DNA of 64,000 bases, from the NCBI GenBank assembly GCA_001936135.1, contig CP012813.1, forward strand, positions 1,426,001 to 1,490,000. The letters are read 5' to 3'. The position numbers and the translations under genes were made by a program. The first letter of the stretch is position 1. Each line of letters starts with the position of its first letter. Source of the DNA: Saccharomycopsis fibuligera x Saccharomycopsis cf. fibuligera. Taxonomy: Eukaryota > Ascomycota > Saccharomycetes > Ascoideales > Saccharomycopsidaceae. This document shows positions 1 to 8,394 of this stretch, in pieces. The notes under the pieces are model-generated. The model saw only the letters and a list, made by a program, of their open reading frames with translations. It was not told where the DNA came from and did not search any database.

Positions 1-1574
1 TGGAACCTGCTAATGAAAGAAAAAGGCAAACGTTGTACAAAATATTCGAAGAGCTTCCCGAAAGACAATTCATTCTTATTGGAGATAGTGGTGAGCAGGA
101 TTTAGAAGCATATTTGGACGTTTCAAGAAGATTCCCTACTCAGGTACTCAAAATATATATCCGTGTTGTACCGGGATCGTTAAGTGACTTCAATGATATC
201 AAGATACTAAGAGAGATGAAAAGACTCTTACAGTTGAGAAAAGAAAGGATTGAATTGAAGAAAGAGTACTCTAAGTTTGCTTCTTCTTTGAGTGTGGGAA
301 AAGATACTAAGGATGACACTACTGGCTCATCAGGGGGAAAAAGAGCACCTCCAAAAGTGCCACCAGCAAGAAAACGTTTAGTTGAACTATTCGAGGATGA
401 TGGTGGGGATACAAACAACAACGCAAGGTTAGAGAAGAGTTACGCTAGGGAGAGTGATTCTTCATCACCAGAAACTTCTGAAGATGAAATGGACCAACCA
501 AATTATGATTGGAATATTCTTTCTCACGAACCAATGAAACAAAGCCAGTCCTCTTTGACCAAATCAGCATCAACCGCAGCAAACACCAGTACCGCAGTTA
601 ATACTATCGCTTTTCCCGCTACTTCTAACAGCAGCAGAGGATCTTTATCATCTTTACATGGAGATGGATTCATATCACATAACAAACCAATTTTAAATAT
701 GCAAAATCGCTCGCTTCTGCCAGCTAGCATTATTTCTCACAATGTGCCTATTCTACCTACTAAAAAAACAAGCTACAAAAGAAAACCACCTATTGTACCT
801 AAGAAGCCAAAAAACTTACAAGGTAACAACAACAACAATAACAACAATAACAATAACAATAACAACAACAATGATACCCCGTCAGAGCCAAGTAGCAACA
901 GCAGTAAAATCATCATCAACAATGGCACATCTACAAATACTGGTGGTGGTGTTAGTGATTCCGGTCCAGTAAATGACAACGATGATCATGATTCAGTTAA
1001 CGACAACCAAGTTTCAGTGCAAATTGTCGTCTCCAAAGATTCTAGCTCCGATATTAATAGCGTTCCAAAATGCAGCAACAATTCTGAAAGTGATGCCACG
1101 CAAAAACCAAAACTTCCACCACGTCGCCGTCCTACGGTTGCTCCCGTAGCTGCCACTGCTTCAGCTTCAGATCATGTCGCTGACCGCTCACTGCCTTCTC
1201 TACCTTCATCACCATCAATACTGACGTCCCTGTCAGCTGTTGGTTTAGTTGACATTGATAGCCGTATCACTCGCAGTGCCCCAGCATTAGACTCTTCGCC
1301 TCGCAAAACCAGCTCTTTATTGTCTTCTACTATTACTTTTGACCCGAAGGTGATTAAGCACTCAGCTACTGATGCGGGAATCATAACTTCAGGATCAAGT
1401 CATGCTACGCAAATCATTGATAGGAAGGGAGAGTTATGGCTACAGAGGTTGACGTTGGCCATTGGTGCGTTGGCTGATCATATTGATTTAGTGTTTTGGA
1501 TTACGCCAAGTGATATTGAGGATGACTGTCTTGCTGCTGTAGATAAGGTGAAAAAGATGGAACTGGAAGCATAA
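1..1574 (+). CDS. APP1: APP1-like phosphatidate phosphatase, 3' part
   Basis: The frame is already open at base 3 and runs to a TAA at 1572-1574, so the gene enters from the left and its start is outside the window. The first visible residues (LYKIFEELPERQFILIGDSG, then EQDLEAY) match the end of the App1/DUF2183 catalytic domain. App1 is a Mg2+-dependent phosphatidate phosphatase of cortical actin patches. The DxDxT catalytic part must lie upstream. About 480 disordered residues follow, with polyproline segments of SH3-ligand type (RAPPKVPPARKR, KRKPPIVPKKPK, KPKLPPRRRP) and an Asn run. This fits App1 binding SH3 proteins of the endocytic patch. It converges on POL12. Identity rests on the short domain end plus the proline-rich tail. 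Confidence 0.82.
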   Translation, partial: EPANERKRQTLYKIFEELPERQFILIGDSGEQDLEAYLDVSRRFPTQVLKIYIRVVPGSLSDFNDIKILREMKRLLQLRKERIELKKEYSKFASSLSVGKDTKDDTTGSSGGKRAPPKVPPARKRLVELFEDDGGDTNNNARLEKSYARESDSSSPETSEDEMDQPNYDWNILSHEPMKQSQSSLTKSASTAANTSTAVNTIAFPATSNSSRGSLSSLHGDGFISHNKPILNMQNRSLLPASIISHNVPILPTKKTSYKRKPPIVPKKPKNLQGNNNNNNNNNNNNNNNNDTPSEPSSNSSKIIINNGTSTNTGGGVSDSGPVNDNDDHDSVNDNQVSVQIVVSKDSSSDINSVPKCSNNSESDATQKPKLPPRRRPTVAPVAATASASDHVADRSLPSLPSSPSILTSLSAVGLVDIDSRITRSAPALDSSPRKTSSLLSSTITFDPKVIKHSATDAGIITSGSSHATQIIDRKGELWLQRLTLAIGALADHIDLVFWITPSDIEDDCLAAVDKVKKMELEA

Positions 1575-1914
1575 TTTTTTTCATTGATTGTATATCGCAG
1601 AGAAGCTTAGCGTACAATTTACATAGTGAAATAATTTTTTTTGTATTACGAGTTGCTTACAAAGAAAACTTTACTGATTTTTAAAAACTTTCAACAGTTT
1701 TTGTAGGTACATATTTTGGATTTGTAACATAATAATAGAACTGATAATGTTTACTATTACTGCAATTGCTTTTAAAAAAATTCCAGAGACAATTACGATA
1801 CTTTTCAAAGAACTCGAAGAGCTTCTTCAAACATATTAAAACATAGCTGTACAATTGAAGGAACCAGAAAAAACAAATATTAAGAAAATCAACCTAAATT
1901 ATGTACTCATATAC
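1575..1914. other. intergenic, APP1/POL12 convergent 3' ends
   Basis: This AT-rich spacer lies between two convergent stop codons. It holds T-rich and TATATA-like stretches of the kind used for yeast 3'-end formation. I see no gene or RNA in it. Confidence 0.6.
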
Positions 1915-4044
1915 TCACGTACTAACAATATCTACTCGACATCTTTTCCAAACATCATGCAAATACAAGTCTTCTTCACCGTCAACTTTTGTCACATTGC
2001 ATTTTTTCCCATTTTCCTCGTCCTCATCCCGCACTCTTGGAGCCTCAATATTTAGCACTGCATAACTTCCGTTTCTCTTTGGTTTCATAAAATACCCAGG
2101 ATTAATAACAACTACATTTTTTACCACTCTAGCAAAAAACTTAAGCTGTGATGGAATTATTAAAATGTCTGGTGTGGCGTCAGTGAATTCTGTAAGTCCC
2201 AAATATGGAATATCCAAGTCTGCCCCTCCCACTTGCTGAATCTCAAAATCTGGGGTATTGTTGTTACCTTTGCCTTTGCTGATCTTATTAACATCTTCTT
2301 CGTTTTCATGAAGCACTTTGAAATCAGCAGAGTCTGGTGGTGGGGTGATTAGTTTGATTTTTTGATGATGAAGTCCACCGGGAAATAATGGATAAAAGCG
2401 ACGCTGTTCAAGAATGTAGTTTGTAATTCTGTCAAATCTGTTAATTTGGGACGCATCACCATCAACGACGTCTCTCAAATCTTTGAAAATATCGTTATTA
2501 GAAGCCCCTATGAGACATTCATTGAGTTGGAAAGATGCAGGGTTTGGGAAACATTTGAAATTCTTTCCCAATGATAATGCTTTCCGCTCAAGTGCATCTT
2601 GTGGATATGATGGATGCTTGGAAGAGACATCTTTAGTCGACGGAAGAAGTATTACTTGGACCCTTGGATCTATTCTTTTTAGTATTGGGCTAATCACCAC
2701 GCGAAACACATCATCAAGAGTCTTTGGATGCCCCTGGGATGATTCGTATGACTCTATGGAACCATCCACAACTTTTGGATGACTGTAATCGATAAATGGG
2801 CCAAACATGATCACGTAATGCGGTTTAATCTCGGTGTTTATCTTGTCAACAAAATTGTTCAAATAAGTGAAATCAAGATTTTCATTAGTGGTGTACGGTC
2901 CTGCAGTTACTGCAATTTTCAAATCCGATCCTTCAAGATTTTCCTTGTATTGTTCGAGTTCATCAAATGTTGAAGTAGGCGAGCCAAGTAATGGCGTATC
3001 CAAAACTTCATTAACGGTAAAATATTTACCATTTGCATTTCTTCCTTTCAACGCCACTATCTGGCCAGGGAAAAATGAATAATTGGATATTGTGGACAAA
3101 TTGAGCTTTACTCTTTGACCAATACCTCCAGATCTAGAAGGCTCCAAACACAATGATTCTTTGTTCAAAGTTTGATCATAAGTAGTTAGTGGCGAATCAG
3201 GGGTGATTCTTCCTACAACAACAGTATCTTCCTGAGACACAGTATTTGGATTACCAATTTCAATTCCAGGAGTCGCAGCAGTCACTATACTGGCCAAGGT
3301 GTCTATTTGGTCATCAAGAACATCGGCTGCTTCAAGTAGTTTTTGTCTCATGATTCTGAATTTAAATTTTGCTGGATCAAAATTAGCCGCAAGCTGAACA
3401 TTGTTGGCTTTTTTCTCTTCAGAGGTCAAATCCAAACCTTCTCCTTCTTTGACATTAGAGTTTAAAGTTGCAAAGACTTCGCCCGAGGTGCTAGCTGGAG
3501 CTAACAGGTCTTCGGCTAAAAGCCTTAATGATGATGGAGCTGGGGAATCGATATCTATAGAAATATCATCCATTGGTTCAGAATGATTGACGTTGACTTT
3601 AATAGGAGATGATGAGAGCATAGAATTTCGCTGCGTCTTTTTTGATCTATCTGAATGAGGAGCTGCAAGCTTTCTTTTGGAAGCAGACATGGGCGTCGAA
3701 GGCAACATATCAAACATTGCTCCCATTGGACTAGAAATCATTCTTCTTGTCTTTTTGGCAGAAGCTATAGCTGCATGGTTCGTTGACTTGCCCTTTTTCT
3801 CGATGTTTTTCAAAATGTACTGCTGTAAAGAGGTAATGTTATCACTGTTAAGTTTGACTTGACTATCGTCATCATCGTTGACGTTTTTTGGTCTGGAGTA
3901 ACAGAAAGTTTCCCAATTGATATGCAACTCATCAACGTCGAAATCAAACACTTTCAAGAGATGTACAAGCGAGCTGAGAATTTCAGGGTTTTCTGCCTCA
4001 CTGCCAAACCTGCTGATAATAGCTTTCTCTGTTGGGGTGGGCAT
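1915..4044 (-). CDS. POL12: DNA polymerase alpha B subunit
   Basis: The 709-residue protein matches Pol12, the regulatory B subunit of the DNA polymerase alpha-primase complex that lays down RNA-DNA primers in the nucleus. It has an N-terminal helical region (about 1-80), a Ser-rich linker with short SPxK-like stretches (about 100-200) that could be CDK targets, an OB-fold region (around FFPGQIVALKGRNANGKYF) and a C-terminal calcineurin-like domain without catalytic metal ligands (around VIMFGPFIDYSHP and DILIIPSQLKFFARVV). The ATG at 4042-4044 is the first in frame and gives a full-length protein. It is transcribed divergently from NUP116. An MCB/SCB composite site lies about 160 bases upstream, as expected for a G1/S replication gene. 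Confidence 0.95.
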   Translation of the reverse strand: MPTPTEKAIISRFGSEAENPEILSSLVHLLKVFDFDVDELHINWETFCYSRPKNVNDDDDSQVKLNSDNITSLQQYILKNIEKKGKSTNHAAIASAKKTRRMISSPMGAMFDMLPSTPMSASKRKLAAPHSDRSKKTQRNSMLSSSPIKVNVNHSEPMDDISIDIDSPAPSSLRLLAEDLLAPASTSGEVFATLNSNVKEGEGLDLTSEEKKANNVQLAANFDPAKFKFRIMRQKLLEAADVLDDQIDTLASIVTAATPGIEIGNPNTVSQEDTVVVGRITPDSPLTTYDQTLNKESLCLEPSRSGGIGQRVKLNLSTISNYSFFPGQIVALKGRNANGKYFTVNEVLDTPLLGSPTSTFDELEQYKENLEGSDLKIAVTAGPYTTNENLDFTYLNNFVDKINTEIKPHYVIMFGPFIDYSHPKVVDGSIESYESSQGHPKTLDDVFRVVISPILKRIDPRVQVILLPSTKDVSSKHPSYPQDALERKALSLGKNFKCFPNPASFQLNECLIGASNNDIFKDLRDVVDGDASQINRFDRITNYILEQRRFYPLFPGGLHHQKIKLITPPPDSADFKVLHENEEDVNKISKGKGNNNTPDFEIQQVGGADLDIPYLGLTEFTDATPDILIIPSQLKFFARVVKNVVVINPGYFMKPKRNGSYAVLNIEAPRVRDEDEENGKKCNVTKVDGEEDLYLHDVWKRCRVDIVST

Positions 4045-4193
4045 TTTAACTATAGTGGTACTGTGCTGTTATAAAATGTGTCAGCAGTGGAAGCAGTTAT
4101 GGATCATGAATCAAGATCTGCTGAAAATACTTTGCGTGTTTACTTATTATTCTGCTTTCAATTTTAATTTGATTTTAACCTTTTTATTTTTTA

Positions 4194-4207
4194 TTTTCGC
4201 GACGCGT
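4194..4207. promoter_or_regulatory. composite SCB/MCB (MBF/SBF) site
   Basis: TTTTCGCG at 4194-4201 (reverse complement of the SCB-like CGCGAAAA) directly abuts ACGCGT at 4202-4207, the canonical MCB core. It lies about 150-165 bases upstream of the POL12 ATG. MBF control of DNA polymerase alpha genes is established in yeasts. Use of this copy is inferred. Confidence 0.75.
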
Positions 4208-4263
4208 CTCACGTTACGAGCGCAGACAAATCGTATTACATAAAAAATTTGTAGTCATTATTA

Positions 4264-4286
4264 TCACATGATAAGTCACATGATAA
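4264..4286. repeat. tandem 11-mer TCACATGATAA, two copies
   Basis: Perfect copies lie at 4264-4274 and 4276-4286, separated by one G. Each contains CACATG, an E-box-like bHLH half motif, about 215-235 bases upstream of the NUP116 ATG. It could be a paired activator site. The factor is unknown. Confidence 0.5.
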
Positions 4287-4498
4287 TATTTAAACAGCAA
4301 CAAGAATTAGAAAAACAAAGACAAATTCAAAAACAGAAAAAATCAACAAAATTTTCCTTTGAGTGGATTTCGCCATACTAAATTAAGAGGTAAACAAAAC
4401 ATCTCAACAGCCGGCATACTTCTGTCAGAGCACATTTCATACCCGATTGATTGCTATACTCCAATCAATCAACCAATCTACCACCATTAGATACAATC

Positions 4499-7400
4499 AT
4501 GTTTGGCAGATCGTCTTCCACGGGGGGCATGGGCGGTTTTGGTTTCAACTCCAATTCTAACCTGGGTGCGAACTCCTCCCCATTCGGCTCTTCAAATACT
4601 GCTACCAATACCAGTGGCGGTCTTTTTGGAAGTAACAACAATGCTAATTCCAACACCAATACATCCGGAGGTTTTGGGTTTGGTAACAAGCCTTCTCCTT
4701 TTGGTCAGAGTAATTCTGGCAGTGCTTTTGGAAGCACCAACACCAACTCTGGTGGTGGCCTTTTTGGTAGCTCTAATACAAATAGTTCTCCCTTTGGATC
4801 ATCCTCAAACACTTTTGGTAATACTGGTACTACTGGTGGCGGATTGTTTGGCGCTTCTAACAACAATACTGCTACTCCAGCTTCCTCAGGATTTGGATTT
4901 GGTGCTAGTGCTAGTACTGGTGGCTTTGGCGGTGCTTCTGCGTCCGGTGCTACAAACCAAGGTACCGCTGTCAAACCATATGCTGAAACTTTCGAGAAAG
5001 ACAATACTGGTGCTAGCAACTACTACGAGAGTATCTCAGCTATGCCTGAATACAGAAACTTTAGTCATGAAGAATTGAGATATCAAGATTATCTCAGCAA
5101 CAGAAAAGTTAATACTGGGGCTAATACAGGCTTTGGTGCTACTGGTACCAACGCCTTTGGCTCTAATACTGGTGGTAGTGCCTTTGGTTCCAACACAGGA
5201 AGTGCCTTTGGCTCTAGCGGTAACTCCGCATTTGGCTCCAATAATCAAGCTGGTGGTTTGTTTGGTAGCAAACCAACTACTGGTGGTGGTTTATTTGGAG
5301 GTAATACATCAGGTGGAGGTGTGTTCGGTAGCAACAACAATAACAATAGTTCTCCATTTGGCAGTACTAACAATAACACTTCTGGTGGTTTGTTTGGAAG
5401 TAACGCTAGCAACAGCACCTCCAGTGGGTTATTTGGCAGCAATAATAATAACCAAGCCAAACCACTTTTTGGGTCATCCAACACCAATACTAGTTCGCCA
5501 TTTGGTGCTGCCTCGTCAGGCGGAGGTTTATTTGGAAATAACAATGCTAGTAACAGTCCGTTTGGCCAAAATAGCACTCAAAGTGGTGGTCTTTTTGGTT
5601 CCAACAATAATACCAACACTTCTGGTGGAGGACTTTTTGGAAGTAATAATAATAATAACACTTCTGGCGGTTTATTCGGTAACAACAATAATAACCAGGC
5701 TGCCAGTGGGGGATTATTTGGTAGCAACACCAATAACCAGGCTGCCAGTGGGGGATTATTTGGCAGTAACAATAACAATAACGCTTCTGGCGGGGGATTA
5801 TTTGGAAGCAAACCAGCTACTACTGGAGGTGGATTGTTTGGGTCCGCCAATAACAACAACACTTCGGGAGGGGGCTTGTTTGGTTCCAATAATAACAACA
5901 GCACCTCTGGCGGTGGCTTGTTTGGGTCTAATAATAACAACAATAATACTTCTGGCGGTCTTTTTGGTAGCAAACCAGCCACTGGCGGCGGTCTTTTTGG
6001 AAGCACCCCTAACCAAAACAACACTTCTGGAGGTGGATTGTTTGGAAGTAATAACAGTAACACCAGTGGAGGAAGTCTTTTTGGCAGCAACAACAATAAC
6101 AACACTAATACCGGTGGTGGATTATTTGGGAACAATAGTACCAACAATACTTCTGGTGGCGGATTATTTGGAAATAACAATGCCAACAATACTTCTGGGG
6201 GTGGATTATTTGGCAGTAACAATAATAATAACGCTTCTGGAGGTGGGTTGTTTGGAAATAAACCACAAACTGCTACTTCTGGTGGTGGATTGTTTGGAAA
6301 CAATAGTAACACTAACACCTCAAGCGGTGGTCTTTTTGGGAATAACAACAACACCAACAGTAATACCTCTGGCGGAGGACTCTTTGGTAGCAACAATAAC
6401 ACCAATGCCTCAGGAGGCGGACTTTTTGGCAATAACAATAATAATGCCTCTAGTGGGTTTGGCAGTAAGCCTTCAGGTGGTTTGTTTGGCAATAACAGCA
6501 CTAATACAGGTACCGGGACTACTTTTGGTAGCAACACCAACACTTCTGGTGGTCTCTTTGGTAACAAACCTCAAACTGCTGGAACTTCCGGTGGTTTGTT
6601 TGGTAACCTGAACAACAACAATACTTCTGGTGGTGGTCTCTTTGGTAACAATAATAACAACAATACCGGTGGTGGTTTATTTGGTAATAGTAACAACAAT
6701 GCCAATAATAACACCGGGGGTGGGTTGTTTGGAAACAATAATAACCAAAATGGCCAAAGAGTGGCTACTCTTGGAAACCAAAACCCATACACAACTAACC
6801 CTTTGTTTGCTAACAACTTGTCCAACGCAACAGGTGCCAGTGCAGCTACTCCAGCAGATGCTTTGAATCCAGTAGCTACTCCTGTGCTATTACCAACTTC
6901 AGAGAAGCCAAAGAAACCAACAACTTTAACTGCTGCATACAAGACCAAACCATTGAAGAACCTTTTTAACATGAATGATGTTATTCAAAAGAGCAACAGA
7001 TCTCCTTCTAATACATTAACGGTTGGCTCATCTGCTGATCAGTCTACATCTGAAGATTTGACTCTTAAACTTATTGGTAGCGATGCTAAGGAAAACAAAA
7101 CATTCTTCAATTATGACATTGATCAGAATTTGTTATCAACTTTTAATACTTCTAACGATATCAAGAAATTGGTTATCAAAAAATTTGCTAATGAAAATTT
7201 GAAGTCTGAAGCACCAAAGTATATCACTTTCAAAAACGATAACGCCGAAAAAGTCTCTGAAAGTCAGACCGCATCCCATACAGAGTCAAAGGAAACTGTT
7301 GATTCCAAGGAAGAGTCTCTCAAATTTGATGTGACTGCTTTCAACAGTAAACCAAATCTTGAAGCAACCAATGACGCTACATTTAGTCCTGCAAAGAAAT

Positions 7401-7882
7401 ATTCTACTCAAGTACCAAAACAATCAAACTTCACAGTGCTCAATGACAAAGAATATTGGGTTTCTCCATCTCTTGAGACTTTGGAATCTATGTCTCCAAT
7501 CTCTCAAAGAAAAGTTGAAAACTTCACCATTGGTAGAAAAGGTTATGGTAAAGTTGAATTTAAAGAGCCAGTGGACATTACTGCTTTTACTTCCATCAAC
7601 GATATACCTGACAAGATTGTTATCTTTGAAGACAAGAAGTACTACATTTATCCAAACTCTCATGATAGACCACCTATTGGAGAAGGTTTGAACATTGCTG
7701 CAAGAATCACTGTTGAAGGATGCTATCCATGCCTTAGAAAGAAACCGGTTACTGATCCAAAACACTATGTTGTCAAACATCACATTAAAAAATTGCATCA
7801 TATTCAAGACACCACTTTTGAAAGCTATGATCCTATAACAGGTACATGGGTTTTTAGCATCGCGGGGATCAAACAAACATAG
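4499..7882 (+). CDS. NUP116: GLFG nucleoporin Nup116 type
   Basis: The 1127-residue protein is an FG nucleoporin. More than 30 GLFG repeats separated by Asn/Ser/Thr/Gly spacers fill about residues 40-790 and would form the cohesive transport barrier. A GLEBS-like segment at about 158-203 (KPYAETFEKD to RYQDYLSNRK) is the Gle2-binding site that sets Nup116 apart from Nup100. The last 145 residues form the Nup98-type autopeptidase fold (from KEYWVSPSLE to TWVFSIAGI), which ends where Nup116 ends and lacks the HFS autocleavage motif of Nup145. The ATG at 4499 is used. The frame is open further upstream only through a TTG. CTG codons at residues 22 and 704 read better as Ser. Large ORFs in other frames are by-products of the repeats. 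Confidence 0.93.
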   Translation: MFGRSSSTGGMGGFGFNSNSNLGANSSPFGSSNTATNTSGGLFGSNNNANSNTNTSGGFGFGNKPSPFGQSNSGSAFGSTNTNSGGGLFGSSNTNSSPFGSSSNTFGNTGTTGGGLFGASNNNTATPASSGFGFGASASTGGFGGASASGATNQGTAVKPYAETFEKDNTGASNYYESISAMPEYRNFSHEELRYQDYLSNRKVNTGANTGFGATGTNAFGSNTGGSAFGSNTGSAFGSSGNSAFGSNNQAGGLFGSKPTTGGGLFGGNTSGGGVFGSNNNNNSSPFGSTNNNTSGGLFGSNASNSTSSGLFGSNNNNQAKPLFGSSNTNTSSPFGAASSGGGLFGNNNASNSPFGQNSTQSGGLFGSNNNTNTSGGGLFGSNNNNNTSGGLFGNNNNNQAASGGLFGSNTNNQAASGGLFGSNNNNNASGGGLFGSKPATTGGGLFGSANNNNTSGGGLFGSNNNNSTSGGGLFGSNNNNNNTSGGLFGSKPATGGGLFGSTPNQNNTSGGGLFGSNNSNTSGGSLFGSNNNNNTNTGGGLFGNNSTNNTSGGGLFGNNNANNTSGGGLFGSNNNNNASGGGLFGNKPQTATSGGGLFGNNSNTNTSSGGLFGNNNNTNSNTSGGGLFGSNNNTNASGGGLFGNNNNNASSGFGSKPSGGLFGNNSTNTGTGTTFGSNTNTSGGLFGNKPQTAGTSGGLFGNLNNNNTSGGGLFGNNNNNNTGGGLFGNSNNNANNNTGGGLFGNNNNQNGQRVATLGNQNPYTTNPLFANNLSNATGASAATPADALNPVATPVLLPTSEKPKKPTTLTAAYKTKPLKNLFNMNDVIQKSNRSPSNTLTVGSSADQSTSEDLTLKLIGSDAKENKTFFNYDIDQNLLSTFNTSNDIKKLVIKKFANENLKSEAPKYITFKNDNAEKVSESQTASHTESKETVDSKEESLKFDVTAFNSKPNLEATNDATFSPAKKYSTQVPKQSNFTVLNDKEYWVSPSLETLESMSPISQRKVENFTIGRKGYGKVEFKEPVDITAFTSINDIPDKIVIFEDKKYYIYPNSHDRPPIGEGLNIAARITVEGCYPCLRKKPVTDPKHYVVKHHIKKLHHIQDTTFESYDPITGTWVFSIAGIKQT
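5690..5763 (+). repeat. recent 42-base duplication inside the GLFG array
   Basis: A 32-base stretch at 5690-5721 recurs identically at 5732-5763, a period of 42 bases (14 codons, NNQAASGGLFG-type unit). Other repeat units in NUP116 have diverged at synonymous sites, so this pair looks like a young duplication. Confidence 0.8.
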
Positions 7883-8394
7883 CATGGTTAAGCTGGATTG
7901 TTTATGGCATATGGCTTAATTTTATTCGTTAATTAGTTTTTCTAGTTCTTTAGTTATTAATGTATTCAATATTTTTTCATATTTTTTTTAGTTTTTCGAC
8001 TTTTCAAGTTTTTTCCTTTCTTTTTTTGCCATTGTTTATAATCATAGTCATTGTACTCTATATATGAACTTTTTGAATAGATACCATTTGTTTTACATAG
8101 TTAGCACTGTTTGGAACAATTTTATTCTGTATTTTTTTTATGAATGTTGCAGGCTCTCTGCATTATTTGGATGCGATATACCTCAGCCATGGGTCACATG
8201 GAAAGGATGCAAAGGTCATTTGAGAAAAATAAAAGTAGAAAAGTAATCATAGTCACAATGTGTTGAAAACCACATAACAGTCGATGCAACTCAACCTTTC
8301 CTTAAGTTAATACGGAGATATTGCTTCTGAACCGCTTACTGAGACACGATAGTGTATTCGGGGCTTCATTATCATACAAGTTACATAAAAAAAC
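7883..8394. other. intergenic, NUP116 to MET18
   Basis: The first half is T-rich and fits the NUP116 3' end. The second half must hold the MET18 promoter. A 60-codon frame at 8064-8246 shows no recognisable feature. I see no RNA gene. Confidence 0.55.

Larger units (their letters stand above)
4045..4498. promoter_or_regulatory. POL12/NUP116 divergent promoter region
   Basis: This spacer lies between two divergent ATGs. It carries the MCB/SCB composite at 4194-4207 and a tandem pair of 11-mers at 4264-4286, which are listed separately. The NUP116 side has an A-rich leader. There is no gene. Confidence 0.65.

Noticed and set aside
5133-6611. Long frames in other phases and antisense over the NUP116 repeats
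   Set aside because: They are repetitive translations of the GLFG-coding DNA (runs of Leu, Pro and Asn) with no independent start context.
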